Assembly (NCBI RefSeq): GCF_021172145.1
Contig: NZ_CP089095.1
Coordinates: forward strand, 496,001-560,000
Length of the DNA stretch: 64,000 bases
DNA from: Flavobacterium cyclinae
Lineage (GTDB): Bacteria; Bacteroidota; Bacteroidia; Flavobacteriales; Flavobacteriaceae
Direction of reading: 5' to 3'
In this document: positions 37,734 to 46,936 of the stretch, one piece after another
How positions within the stretch are numbered: position 1 is the stretch's first letter
How the letters are laid out: the number at the start of each line of letters is the position of its first letter
Notes under the pieces: generated by a model
What the model saw: the letters and a program-made list of their open reading frames with translations, nothing else
Databases searched by the model: none
What the model was told of the DNA's origin: nothing
Position numbers and translations under genes: made by a program

Positions 37734-39395
37734 CTAATTAATGGATTTGATAGTGTTGTTTTCTAAAGTTACAATTTTTGTGCATTTTTCTTTCCAATAA
37801 TTTCCTTTTGCAATAACTACTAAGGTCCAGGGATTTTTTGGATCCGTTAAAAAGTCAATTATTTCTCCCGCACTATTTTTATCAAGTTTATCAACTGGTT
37901 CTTCTAAAAACAGTATTTTTGGATTAGTGATAAGACAACGTGCTAGTAGAATTTTTTGAACTGAAGCAGAATTGATTCTTTTTCCTTCTGAAACCATTAA
38001 AGTGTCTAATCCTAAAGGTAATGATTTTATTAAATCGGTTAATTTTAGTTTTTCAATGATATTAGCTACTTCTTTTTTGGTAATATTTGGATTACTACAA
38101 GTAATATTTTCATAAATAGTTCCTTCAAATGGACTATCATCTACTGTAATTACTCCGATGTTGTTTCTAAAATCATCAATGCAATATTTTTTTAAATTGG
38201 TGTTGTTTAAAAAAATGCTTCCTGTAGAGGGTTCTAATAATCTTGCTAAAAGACGTAATAGTGTTGTTTTTCCACTTCCGTTTTTACCTTGAATTAGTAT
38301 TCTTTCTCCATTGTTTATAGTTAAATTAATATTTTTAATTACTGGAGATTCACTGTCAGGAAATTGGAACGAAATTTCTTTAGTTTCTATATTAATTGCA
38401 TCCTCTTCAATATAGTATTTTGTACTTTTGTTTTCTGATGTATGTTCTAACTCTAAATCAACTACAGCACCTAATTTTTCTAATGAGGTAGTAACATCAT
38501 AAAATAACTCTAAGCCATAAAATAATTTTTCTACAGCCGAAATTATGGTAATAATGATGATTTCTGCAGCTACAAATTGCCCTATGTTCATTTGTTGATT
38601 TATAACTAAAATCCCCCCAATAATTAGCAAGCCAGCAGTTATGATAACTTTAAAACCAGTTAACTGTATGAATTGTTTTCTTAATATTTTAAAATGACTT
38701 TCACGGTGCGTCAAGTATTCATTAACTAAACTGTCATTTTTTTCTAATGAAAACTCAAATAATTTACCGTTTTTAAAGCTTAAGTGATTTCTAGCTATTT
38801 CTTGCAGCCAGTGTGCTACTTTGTATTTGTATTTTGATTCTTTTAAACTGGTATTTAATCCGGTGTAAAAGTTAATTTTAAATATAAGATATAGTAAAAC
38901 CAAAAGGATGATTCCAAAAAAGATAAAGAATGGATGGTATAACGAAAGTAATAGAATTCCAAATAATATTTGAAGTGCCGATGTGGATACCTCCAGAATT
39001 AATTTTGAAAATCCTTTTTGTACGGTTAATGTGTCAAAAAAACGGTTAGCAAGTTCTGGTGGAGAATGTCTGTAAATTTGGTTGAATTTTATCTTTGGAA
39101 ATCGGAATGCAAATTCAAATGAAGAACGTACAAATATCTTTTGTTGGATATTTTCGGTAATTCTAAATTGCATTATTTTAAGAATACCTACAAAGGCAAC
39201 TCCAATTACCACTACAAAAACAAGTACAATCCATGAAGTGCTAACTTTTCCTGCTTGTATAAAGTTAATAATAGATTGAATTCCCAATGGAATAGACAAA
39301 CTTATTAATCCAGCTAATACGGCATAAATTAATAACTGATAAATATCTTTTTTGTCAACAATTATTAAATTTTTAAATCTTTCTATTGGACTCAT
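37734..39395 (-). CDS. ABC exporter (fused membrane and ATPase domains) with degenerate ATPase motifs
   Basis: The 553-residue protein has an ABC type-1 membrane domain (six helices, about 20-290) and an ATPase domain (about 335-553). Walker A is intact (GKNGSGKT, 370-377). The other motifs are not. The Q-loop glutamine is replaced by Val (GVITVDDSPF), the LSGGQ signature reads INSAS (474-478), Walker B/E is FLEEP (496-500), and the H-loop histidine is Lys530 (VVIAKGN). There is no C39 peptidase or cyclase-like N-terminal domain. It forms an operon with TetR, HlyD and TolC genes. It is either a slow or regulated ATPase or one that works with another partner. Substrate is unknown. Confidence 0.82.
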   Translation of the reverse strand: MSPIERFKNLIIVDKKDIYQLLIYAVLAGLISLSIPLGIQSIINFIQAGKVSTSWIVLVFVVVIGVAFVGILKIMQFRITENIQQKIFVRSSFEFAFRFPKIKFNQIYRHSPPELANRFFDTLTVQKGFSKLILEVSTSALQILFGILLLSLYHPFFIFFGIILLVLLYLIFKINFYTGLNTSLKESKYKYKVAHWLQEIARNHLSFKNGKLFEFSLEKNDSLVNEYLTHRESHFKILRKQFIQLTGFKVIITAGLLIIGGILVINQQMNIGQFVAAEIIIITIISAVEKLFYGLELFYDVTTSLEKLGAVVDLELEHTSENKSTKYYIEEDAINIETKEISFQFPDSESPVIKNINLTINNGERILIQGKNGSGKTTLLRLLARLLEPSTGSIFLNNTNLKKYCIDDFRNNIGVITVDDSPFEGTIYENITCSNPNITKKEVANIIEKLKLTDLIKSLPLGLDTLMVSEGKRINSASVQKILLARCLITNPKILFLEEPVDKLDKNSAGEIIDFLTDPKNPWTLVVIAKGNYWKEKCTKIVTLENNTIKSIN

Positions 39396-40063
39396 AACAA
39401 TGTTTTTTTAATCATGTGAATGTAGAAATCAGACAAACAATCCTGATCTGATAAATTTGTGATAGTTGTAAAATGGTCTTTTAAATAGTGCTGATGTAAA
39501 GATCCTTGAACTACTGACGATGCTAAACTTTTTGCATAAGGATAAGTTGGATTTACTAAGGTTATCATGTCGATTAGCCTGTTAATTAAACGCTTATACA
39601 CTGCAAAAAAACCTTCTTTATTTTCTTCATCTACATCTTTGGTTAAAAGTGTTTTGGAAAAATCAGAAATGATTATTCTATTTAATACCGACTCGTCTAT
39701 ATGGGGTGTACTGATATCATCTACAATATTTTGTGTAATGATTTTTATACCAATGGTAAGTTTTTCAACTGGGTCTGATATGTTGTGAGTGGCAAATACT
39801 AAGTTATATTCTATCCATGACCAATACCAAGAGGACAAGTACAACAATAATTTGTGTTTATTTTCGAAATAGCGATAAATGGAACTCTCATTTGATTGAA
39901 TTTTCTCTCCCAATTTTTTGAAAGTAAACGCTTCAAAACCAATTTCATCAATTAATAAAATACTGTTTTTAATAATGTTACGACCTAATTCTGATGTTTC
40001 AGGGTCTTTAACATAAAGTTTTTCGTTAATTGTAATTTTTAAATTTGTTAGTAAATTAGGCAT
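39392..40063 (-). CDS. TetR/AcrR-family transcriptional regulator
   Basis: The 223-residue protein has an N-terminal helix-turn-helix at about residues 25-75 (IGFEAFTFKKLGEKIQSNES then SIYRYFENKHKLLLYL), the classic TetR pattern. A hydrophobic ligand-binding C-terminal domain with many aromatic residues follows. It is the first gene of the exporter operon and overlaps the ABC gene by four bases, so it probably controls its own operon in response to an exported compound. No operator could be fixed from the sequence. Confidence 0.85.
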   Translation of the reverse strand: MPNLLTNLKITINEKLYVKDPETSELGRNIIKNSILLIDEIGFEAFTFKKLGEKIQSNESSIYRYFENKHKLLLYLSSWYWSWIEYNLVFATHNISDPVEKLTIGIKIITQNIVDDISTPHIDESVLNRIIISDFSKTLLTKDVDEENKEGFFAVYKRLINRLIDMITLVNPTYPYAKSLASSVVQGSLHQHYLKDHFTTITNLSDQDCLSDFYIHMIKKTLL

Positions 40064-40143
40064 AATATGTAATTTAACATCACAAATATAATAGTAATAC
40101 TATTGCTTTAAAAAAGTTTAACTTTTATTTTAGAAATTGAAAC

Positions 40144-40170
40144 AAAAAATCCCGAAGATTATTCGGGATT
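40144..40170 (-). terminator. Terminator of the gpmI-lipoprotein operon
   Basis: The 9-bp stem AATCCCGAA (40148-40156) with TTCGGGATT (40162-40170) is followed on the minus strand by a T-run (plus A-run 40144-40149). It lies just after the small lipoprotein gene. Confidence 0.85.
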
Positions 40171-40180
40171 GTAATTGATT

Positions 40181-40360
40181 TTATTTGAACAATGAAGTTG
40201 ATTTTCCGTCTTCACCTTTTTTTCCATCCTCACCTTTATTTCCTGTTGTTGTTCCTGGTTTTCCATCTTCTCCAGGTTTTCCGTCTTCACCTTTTGATTT
40301 CTTTATTGTGGAGCAACTAAAAGCAGATAATAAGAAAAGTGTAAATATAATTTTCTTCAT
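40181..40360 (-). CDS. Collagen-like micro-lipoprotein
   Basis: This 59-residue protein has a lipoprotein signal (MKKIIFTLFLLSAFSC, lipidated Cys16). A mature part of 43 residues is built of Gly-x-Lys/Pro repeats: GEDGKPGEDGKPG, a short Thr-rich break, then GEDGKKGEDGK. The pattern is that of collagen-like Gly-x-y repeats with charged E-D/K pairs. Its ATG overlaps the gpmI stop by one base (TAATG) and a terminator follows at once, so it is clearly coupled to gpmI. I do not know the family. It could be a surface lipoprotein or a short trimeric stalk. The repeat is too short to form a stable triple helix alone. Confidence 0.8.
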   Translation of the reverse strand: MKKIIFTLFLLSAFSCSTIKKSKGEDGKPGEDGKPGTTTGNKGEDGKKGEDGKSTSLFK

Positions 40361-41877
40361 TATAATAATGAATTACAGGTCATTACTTCAGGTTTTTGAA
40401 TTCCCATAATATCTAAAATGGTAGGGGCAATATCTCCTAAAACTCCATTTTCAATATTTTTTAATTCGTTATCCACTAAAATAATTGGGACTGGATTTGT
40501 AGTATGTGCCGTATTTGGTGAACCATCTGGGTTAATCATGGTTTCACAGTTTCCGTGATCGGCAATAATGATTGTTGTGTATTGGTTTTCTAGAGCAGTT
40601 TCAACTACTTCTTTCACGCAAACATCAACTGCTTCACAAGCCTTAATTGCAGCCGACATAACACCAGTGTGTCCAACCATATCTCCGTTTGCAAAATTTA
40701 AACAAACAAAGTCAACTTCACCTTTTTTTAATTCATCAACTAAAGCATCTTTTAATTCAAAAGCACTCATTTCGGGTTGTAAATCGTAAGTGGCTACCTT
40801 TGGTGAATTTTTTAATATACGAGTTTCACCTACAAAAGGTTCTTCTCTTCCTCCTGAAAAGAAAAAAGTTACATGTGGATATTTTTCGGTTTCGGCAATA
40901 CGAATTTGTTTTTTACCCGCTTTTTCTAGGACTTCTCCAAGTGTTTCTGTAATGTTGTCTTTATCGTAAATTACATGAACATTTTCATATGTTTCATCGT
41001 AATTGGTCATCGTAACATAGTACAAATTCAATTTGTGCATATTGAATTCGTGAAAATCTCTTTGTGACAAAGCCTCTGTTAATTCTCTTCCTCTATCCGT
41101 TCTAAAATTAAAGAAAATCACCACATCATCATCTTGAATTTTTGATATTGGGTTGTTGTTTTCATCCACCATTACAATAGGTTGAATGAATTCATCAGTA
41201 ACGTCGTTGGCATAACTTTCGTTAATACTTGCAACGGCATTTTTTGAATGTGTTCCTTCTGCATTAACAACTAAATCGTAAGCTAATTTTACTCTTTCCC
41301 AACGCTTATCGCGGTCCATTGCATAATATCTTCCTATAATAGAAGCCAGTTTAGCATTTGTGTTTTGAAGATAATTTTCTAAATCGGCAATGTATTTTAC
41401 ACCTGATTTTGGATCCACATCTCGTCCATCCGTAAAGGCATGTACAAACATTTTTTGAACGCCACTTTCTTGAGCTGCATCAATTAATCCTCTTAAATGA
41501 GAAGTGTGCGAATGAACGCCACCGTCAGAAACTAATCCTAAAAAATGAATGGCTTTGTTGTGGGTTTTAGCATAATTGAAGGCATCCATAAGGGGTTGTT
41601 CTTGACTCATGGTTTTGTTTTCAACTGCTAAATTTAATTTTGCTAAATCTTGGTACACAATTCTTCCAGCTCCTAAATTCATGTGGCCTACTTCTGAATT
41701 TCCCATTTGACCTTCTGGTAAACCCACATTCAAACCATCAGTTCTTAATTGTGCGTTTGGATATTTAGTATATAAGCTATCTATAAATGGAGTATTTGCA
41801 TTGTCTATTGCAGAAACTTTTGGATCTGGTGATTTTCCCCAACCATCCAATATCATTAAAATTACTTTTTTGTTCAT
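40360..41877 (-). CDS. gpmI: 2,3-bisphosphoglycerate-independent phosphoglycerate mutase
   Basis: The protein has 505 residues from the ATG at 41875-41877; an upstream in-frame TTG at 41895 falls within a probable -7 box, TATCTTTG (plus 893-900 of the 41-kb line), and is less likely. It has the alkaline-phosphatase-like metal sites: Asp11 (MILDGWG), the nucleophile Ser61 (GQMGNSEVGH), FTDGRDVDP, and ADHGNCETM at the C-terminus. It interconverts 3- and 2-phosphoglycerate in glycolysis with Mn2+. Length is normal. The small lipoprotein gene is coupled downstream. Confidence 0.95.
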   Translation of the reverse strand: MNKKVILMILDGWGKSPDPKVSAIDNANTPFIDSLYTKYPNAQLRTDGLNVGLPEGQMGNSEVGHMNLGAGRIVYQDLAKLNLAVENKTMSQEQPLMDAFNYAKTHNKAIHFLGLVSDGGVHSHTSHLRGLIDAAQESGVQKMFVHAFTDGRDVDPKSGVKYIADLENYLQNTNAKLASIIGRYYAMDRDKRWERVKLAYDLVVNAEGTHSKNAVASINESYANDVTDEFIQPIVMVDENNNPISKIQDDDVVIFFNFRTDRGRELTEALSQRDFHEFNMHKLNLYYVTMTNYDETYENVHVIYDKDNITETLGEVLEKAGKKQIRIAETEKYPHVTFFFSGGREEPFVGETRILKNSPKVATYDLQPEMSAFELKDALVDELKKGEVDFVCLNFANGDMVGHTGVMSAAIKACEAVDVCVKEVVETALENQYTTIIIADHGNCETMINPDGSPNTAHTTNPVPIILVDNELKNIENGVLGDIAPTILDIMGIQKPEVMTCNSLL

Positions 41878-41958
41878 TTTTGTGTGTTTGTACAAAGATA
41901 AACAATTGGTAAATTTTGTAGTAAAAAAGAAGCTAAAAATTACGAAAACGATTACGTA

Positions 41959-44370
41959 TTATCCTTTGCTCATCCAGTTTTTTGCTTGGTTGTAATCAAT
42001 GAAATATCGAATACTTACAGATAAAACGTGATTCAAATTGTTATCAAATAATTTTGAGAAATTAGAGTTGAAATTTTTGTCAATAGTTCTGTTAAATGTT
42101 GCTGCATTATTTCGATATAAAACAGACATTTGGCTTCCGGGAGCAAACCACCATGAGTAACTTAAATCTAAATTCCAAGTACTGAAATTTGAGTTTTTAT
42201 TACTACTATATGTTGTGTTTTCGGTTATACTTCCATCTTGGTTTAAATTATTAATTTTGTTGTTTTCTGCTAAAGACCAATAATGTCTAACAGATAAGTT
42301 AAAGTTCATTACACTACTAATAGAAAATTTACTACTAATTGCATTAGTGTAAGTATCTCTATCTCTTCTGGCAAAAATGATATTGTTGTTGTCAAAATCA
42401 ATAAACCCAATGTCATTTTTTTGTTTGAAATAATCAAAACTGTAAATCAAAGAAAACCTATCGTTAAAGCGATATCTTGGACTTATATTAATTCCGGCTT
42501 CGTAGCGATTTTCATTTAAAATATGTGTGATATATGGGTTAATATCTAAGGCAAATTTATAATTGTAATTTGATGAAAAATAGAAGTAACCGCCTGCATT
42601 TTTCGGAATTACAAAGTATCTGTTTTCTACACGAGGTTCATAATAATCATAATTTTCAAACGGATTATAATTGATTCCTCCACCAAAATAATGATTCTTT
42701 TTGTTAGTAGAATTTATGTTTACGTTAAAATTACTGACTTGAATTTGATTTGTAGGTTTGTAAAATTCAAAATAAGAGCCTAAACTTATTCTAAACGTAT
42801 TAAAAATAGAATTGGGATTTAAAATTCGGTAGTTGGTATTCCCAGAAAATGAATAATAATTAGTTCTGAAGTTAATTCCTAAGTCATTGATATCAAAATC
42901 TTTTGATACATATTCACCACCAAAACTATATCTGATTTTACCATTGTTTTCTGCAAAATATAAAGAAGTATTATAGCCATTTTTATTTTCAACATCGTTA
43001 ATACTACTCGATTTTAATCCTCCAGAAAGATTGTATTTGTTGTTTTTATCATTTAAATTGAATAAGAGGCCAGTAACGTTTGCATCTCTAAAGCTTCCAT
43101 CTCTAGTTACATTGGTATTGATAAAAGTAACAGAAGAATTTTGATTAAATCGTTGGTCAAAAACCGTAACATTATAATTAGTAAGAGGAGCAACTACAAT
43201 TTGTCTTGTTTCGTCGTTGTCATAATTTGAAACAGTTGCATTTGTTTTCTCGGTGATTGCATTTAAAAATCCAATTCCTAATCCATCTTTGTCTCTACCC
43301 GAAATTTTTAAGGCATTTAATAAATTAATAGCACCCGGATATTCATTAATATATTCGTTATCAGCTAAGTTTAATTGCAAATCCGGTGTTTGTCCAATTC
43401 TTCTAGAATACAACAAATTTCCTTTGCTAAATAAATCGGTTCCTTCTGTAAAAAATGGTCGGTTTTCGTTGAATTGTTGTTCAAATGGGCCTAAATTTAA
43501 AATTACATTATCAAATTTTGTTTGGCCAAAATCGGGAACTAAAATAGCATCTAATGTAAACGCATCATTAATTCCATATTTGATATCTAAACCACCTTTT
43601 AATTCCCCTTTTGTTTTTTGAGTATCACTTCCTGAAAGGTAAAAAGAAGAATAGGGAATTAAAAATAATCGGGTAGGAGTTTTAATATTTTCTATACCAG
43701 TTAAAATTCCGGCTTGTTGAGAAATGGCTCCAATTTTATTGTCTATTGGACTCCAAGTGTATTTTTGACGTTCTCTTCTTACTTCTCTAAAAAAGTTTAA
43801 TCCCCAAGTTTGTTTGTTTTGTTCTGGAAAACGAAGAGCAGCGTAAGGAATTTTCATTTCAATTACATAACCAAAATCAGTAATCTTTGCACTACTTTCC
43901 CATATCGCATTCCATGAGCCATCTTCTCCTTCAGATGAAGTAAAATTGGTGTCAATTTGACCATTAGCAGCCGTTACAAAAAATCGAAATTCTTGTTGTC
44001 CATCGTTATAACCATTAATAAAAACACCAAAAAAATCAGAAGTGCCTATATCATCACGTTCTACTAATTCTTTTAGAATTTTTTCTGGATTTGGGTCATA
44101 AAGTTTAGCTCCAATATATATAGCGTTGTCATTATAAAGAATCTTTACTTCTGTTTTAAATTCTTCTGGAATTGGAGTTCCATTTTTAGGTTCTAATGAA
44201 ACAAAATCGGTTGCAATTTCTGCATCTTCCCAAGATTTTTCGTTTAATTCAGCATCAATAGAAATAGTTTCTGATGTTTTTCTTGTGGTTACACTTTTCT
44301 TAGTTTGTGAAAAAGTAGATAAAAAACAACCAAAAAAAATTAAAAAAGTAATACCGAATCTTTGTTTCAT
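41959..44370 (-). CDS. CBM9-like / DUF5916 outer-membrane protein
   Basis: Starting at the ATG at 44368-44370, the 803-residue protein has a signal peptide (MKQRFGITFLIFFGCFLSTFSQ). The longer reading frame upstream lacks one and is rejected. Residues about 25-200 look like a CBM9-type beta-sandwich (ISIDAELNEKSWEDAE, IYIGAKLYDPNPEK). The remainder is a DUF5916 region with alternating aromatic strands and a final FSIRYF-like strand, consistent with a large outer-membrane barrel. Such genes are common in Bacteroidota and sometimes sit beside TonB-linked or peptidase genes. Function is unknown. Confidence 0.83.
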   Translation of the reverse strand: MKQRFGITFLIFFGCFLSTFSQTKKSVTTRKTSETISIDAELNEKSWEDAEIATDFVSLEPKNGTPIPEEFKTEVKILYNDNAIYIGAKLYDPNPEKILKELVERDDIGTSDFFGVFINGYNDGQQEFRFFVTAANGQIDTNFTSSEGEDGSWNAIWESSAKITDFGYVIEMKIPYAALRFPEQNKQTWGLNFFREVRRERQKYTWSPIDNKIGAISQQAGILTGIENIKTPTRLFLIPYSSFYLSGSDTQKTKGELKGGLDIKYGINDAFTLDAILVPDFGQTKFDNVILNLGPFEQQFNENRPFFTEGTDLFSKGNLLYSRRIGQTPDLQLNLADNEYINEYPGAINLLNALKISGRDKDGLGIGFLNAITEKTNATVSNYDNDETRQIVVAPLTNYNVTVFDQRFNQNSSVTFINTNVTRDGSFRDANVTGLLFNLNDKNNKYNLSGGLKSSSINDVENKNGYNTSLYFAENNGKIRYSFGGEYVSKDFDINDLGINFRTNYYSFSGNTNYRILNPNSIFNTFRISLGSYFEFYKPTNQIQVSNFNVNINSTNKKNHYFGGGINYNPFENYDYYEPRVENRYFVIPKNAGGYFYFSSNYNYKFALDINPYITHILNENRYEAGINISPRYRFNDRFSLIYSFDYFKQKNDIGFIDFDNNNIIFARRDRDTYTNAISSKFSISSVMNFNLSVRHYWSLAENNKINNLNQDGSITENTTYSSNKNSNFSTWNLDLSYSWWFAPGSQMSVLYRNNAATFNRTIDKNFNSNFSKLFDNNLNHVLSVSIRYFIDYNQAKNWMSKG

Positions 44371-44494
44371 GTAATAGAATTTAAATGGCAAAATTATGGA
44401 TTTATCATATTTGTCTACTTTTTTTATATAATGTTTAACTTTTCGCTTATTTATCGACAAAAGGTTAAAAATTTCGACAAAATGCATAAAAAAG

Positions 44495-44525
44495 TTTGTT
44501 GGTTTAAAAATATTAAATATATTTG
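44495..44525 (+). promoter_or_regulatory. Promoter of the L,D-transpeptidase gene
   Basis: TTTG (44495-44498) and TATATTTG (44518-44525) are spaced 19 bases apart and match the Bacteroidota consensus. The gene starts 37 bases downstream at 44562. Confidence 0.72.
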
Positions 44526-44561
44526 GTGCAGCTCTATAATGATACAACTATTAGATTAACA

Positions 44562-45293
44562 ATGATTTACCGCTTTTTGCCCCTTATTTTACTTTTCATT
44601 TTTTCGTTTAAACCTCTAAATAATTTAGAGCAAATTAAACAAAAAGGTATTTCAACGGATCCTGAATTAATTGCTGCAAATGCAAAAACTAGTTTTATTA
44701 CAAAATGCAAATCTGTTTACAGCATTATAGATGCTAATGGTTATTCGTTGCCGTCATTTGAAAGTTTTTTAGCTGCTTTTGAAGGTTATGAAAACTTGAA
44801 GTTGCAAGGAAAATTAGATAGTGAAATTTTAACTATTATTGATTTTAGTCTTTCATCTGTACATGAGAGAATGTGGGTAGTTGATATGAAAACTCAAAAA
44901 GTATTATTACGATCGTTAGTTTCTCATGGGAAAAATTCAGGTTTAGAGTTTGCTACTAATTTTTCAAATGAAAATGAATCTTACAAGAGTAGTTTAGGTT
45001 TTTATGTTACAGGTGAATCTTATAACGGAAAACATGGATTATCTTTACGTTTAGACGGAATGGAATTCGGAATAAATCATAACGCAAGAGCAAGAGCAGT
45101 AGTGATTCATGGTGCTGATTATGTGAGTAAATCTTTTATAAAAAATCATGGCAGATTAGGAAGAAGTCAAGGATGTCCAGCAGTTCCTTATGAAGTACAC
45201 AAAGAATTAATTGAAACAATTAAAGGAAAATCTTGTGTGTTTATTTATCATCCTACAAGAGCTTATGTTTCAAAATCCAAATTGGTTTCTTAG
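44562..45293 (+). CDS. Murein L,D-transpeptidase catalytic-domain protein (YkuD_2 type)
   Basis: The protein has 243 residues from the ATG at 44562 and a signal or anchor segment (MIYRFLPLILLFIFSF). The catalytic region has His183 (VVIHGADYVS) and Cys205 (GRSQGCPAVP). This is the short YkuD_2-like group rather than the classic SHGCVR form. It probably forms or edits peptidoglycan cross-links in the periplasm. An internal basic/aromatic stretch may bind peptidoglycan. It converges with a larger L,D-transpeptidase gene five bases away. Confidence 0.83.
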   Translation: MIYRFLPLILLFIFSFKPLNNLEQIKQKGISTDPELIAANAKTSFITKCKSVYSIIDANGYSLPSFESFLAAFEGYENLKLQGKLDSEILTIIDFSLSSVHERMWVVDMKTQKVLLRSLVSHGKNSGLEFATNFSNENESYKSSLGFYVTGESYNGKHGLSLRLDGMEFGINHNARARAVVIHGADYVSKSFIKNHGRLGRSQGCPAVPYEVHKELIETIKGKSCVFIYHPTRAYVSKSKLVS

Positions 45294-45298
45294 TTTTT

Positions 45299-46888
45299 CT
45301 AATCTTTATAATTCAGTTTTAAGAACAATTCTTTGTCTAAATTATAAATGTCATCTCTAAATTGAAGTTTGCCATTTTTCATCCAACTTGTCCAATAAAA
45401 AATATAAATATTAACGGTATCTTTGACTGATACAGTTTTGGTTTTTTCATTTTTAATAATGGAATCAATTTCTGCTCCGTTCCATTTTTCAGGATTTATT
45501 TCGGTTAAAATTTGTTTGGTTAATACCAAAGGTTTTTCAACACGAACACAACCAGAACTTAAGGAACGATATGTTTTTACAAAATAATCACGATGATTTG
45601 TATCATGTAAGTATACCGAATGACGATTTGCAAAATTAAATTTTACTAATCCTAAAGAATTGTTATAACTTGGTTTTTGTACATATTTATATTGATTTGC
45701 TTTTTCGGGTAACCATTCTTCTGGATTTATTTCATTTCCACTTTTGTCGAAAATAGTTATTTGTCGAGATGAAAAATAGTTTCTGTTTTTAGTTGCAGCA
45801 GGAGTTAAGTCTTCCTTAATAATAGTTGGCGGAACTGTCCATGTTGGGTTGAATACAAAATTGGATAATTTAGAACTCAAGATGGGAGTTTTTCTTTTTG
45901 GCGTTCCTACTACAATGCGATGTGATGCTATAGTGTCATTATTTTTTACATAATGCAACATGTAATCGGGAATATTGGCAATTAGATATTTTTCACCTAA
46001 ATCCGATGGGTACCATTTCCATCGTTCTAAATTGGCAACAATTTGTTCTATTCGTTCGTCTTTAGTACTGTTTAATGCTTTGATGGTTCCAATGCCAATT
46101 ACGCCATCAGCTGCTAATCCATGACGCAGTTGAAAACGTTTGACAGCTTTTAAAGTAATGGAGTCATATGCCCAAGTAATTAAAGAGTCTTTATTTTGAT
46201 AATCTTTCCAATAGGCCAATCGATTTTTAATTTTCACCATTTCAGGTAAAGTATCTCCTATGACAATTTTGTTTTTTATGTAAATTTTATCAAAAGTTTG
46301 ATTGGGTAATCTGTTAATTTCGATTAAGCTTTTCTTAAGTAATTTATATACAATATGATTGGGTTTTAATTCTTTAAAAGTGGTTGCAATTTTTTTTCCT
46401 TTTATAGCGTCTTCGAGAAGTAAAGAAAGTGCGATTTCTTTTGGTTGTAAATCCCAATCGGCATATAAATCTTTTGGATTCAATTTTCCTTTATGTAAAT
46501 GATTTGCTAATTTTTCAAAGTTTTCAGTTAAAAGAATATCGTAACTAATAATTTCATCATCATTAAGTTTGGAGCGTTTATTTTCTAATTCTTCAATAAT
46601 TTTTAATTGATAATCATTTGGATTTAATCCTTCTTGAAAACAAAATTTTATTTCATTTATTAAGTCTTTTCTGTTTTCGTCAAGATACCAAATTTCGTGA
46701 AAATTTAGTTTTTGATAATAGAGTTGTATGCTGTCTGATTTTTCAGTAAGTAAATCGGGATGTATAGGTCTTATGATAACGTTATGAATAGTATCTTTTA
46801 TAATTTTGTTATCAAACACAAAAGGTTTAGGTTCCTTTTTGCAAGAAATCAAGAAAAAAATAAATAGAATTAGCGTAATTTTTTTCAT
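45299..46888 (-). CDS. L,D-transpeptidase, YcbB/LdtD-like lipoprotein
   Basis: This is a 529-residue protein starting at the third-codon-downstream ATG (MKKITLILFIFFLISCKKE), which gives a lipoprotein signal with Cys16. A scaffold domain (about 40-220) and a peptidoglycan-binding_1 motif (AVKRFQLRHGLAADGVIGIG) lead to the YkuD catalytic domain with HDTNHRDYF and SLSSGCVRVEKP (catalytic Cys). The order matches LdtD (YcbB), which makes 3-3 cross-links. It would act in the periplasm attached to a membrane. The gene is convergent with the smaller transpeptidase. Confidence 0.88.
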   Translation of the reverse strand: MKKITLILFIFFLISCKKEPKPFVFDNKIIKDTIHNVIIRPIHPDLLTEKSDSIQLYYQKLNFHEIWYLDENRKDLINEIKFCFQEGLNPNDYQLKIIEELENKRSKLNDDEIISYDILLTENFEKLANHLHKGKLNPKDLYADWDLQPKEIALSLLLEDAIKGKKIATTFKELKPNHIVYKLLKKSLIEINRLPNQTFDKIYIKNKIVIGDTLPEMVKIKNRLAYWKDYQNKDSLITWAYDSITLKAVKRFQLRHGLAADGVIGIGTIKALNSTKDERIEQIVANLERWKWYPSDLGEKYLIANIPDYMLHYVKNNDTIASHRIVVGTPKRKTPILSSKLSNFVFNPTWTVPPTIIKEDLTPAATKNRNYFSSRQITIFDKSGNEINPEEWLPEKANQYKYVQKPSYNNSLGLVKFNFANRHSVYLHDTNHRDYFVKTYRSLSSGCVRVEKPLVLTKQILTEINPEKWNGAEIDSIIKNEKTKTVSVKDTVNIYIFYWTSWMKNGKLQFRDDIYNLDKELFLKLNYKD

Positions 46889-46936
46889 AAAACTCAATTG
46901 TGTTATAAATATAAGAAGAATTTCCGAATTATTTTT

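Noticed and set aside
40181..40409. Possible frameshift in the collagen-like lipoprotein gene at an A-run, and a Pro/Ser-rich frame on the plus strand
   Set aside because: On re-reading, the A-run has four bases and the minus-strand frame is continuous from ATG to stop; the plus-strand frame (starting at TTG 40185) is only the complement of the Gly-repeat codons.
43253..43621. A 122-codon plus-strand frame opposite the DUF5916 gene
   Set aside because: It is the complement of a well-supported coding region and has no start context or family pattern.
41959..44547. Longer N-terminus for the DUF5916 protein starting at 44547
   Set aside because: The extra 59 residues lack any fold and would bury a perfect signal peptide at 44370.
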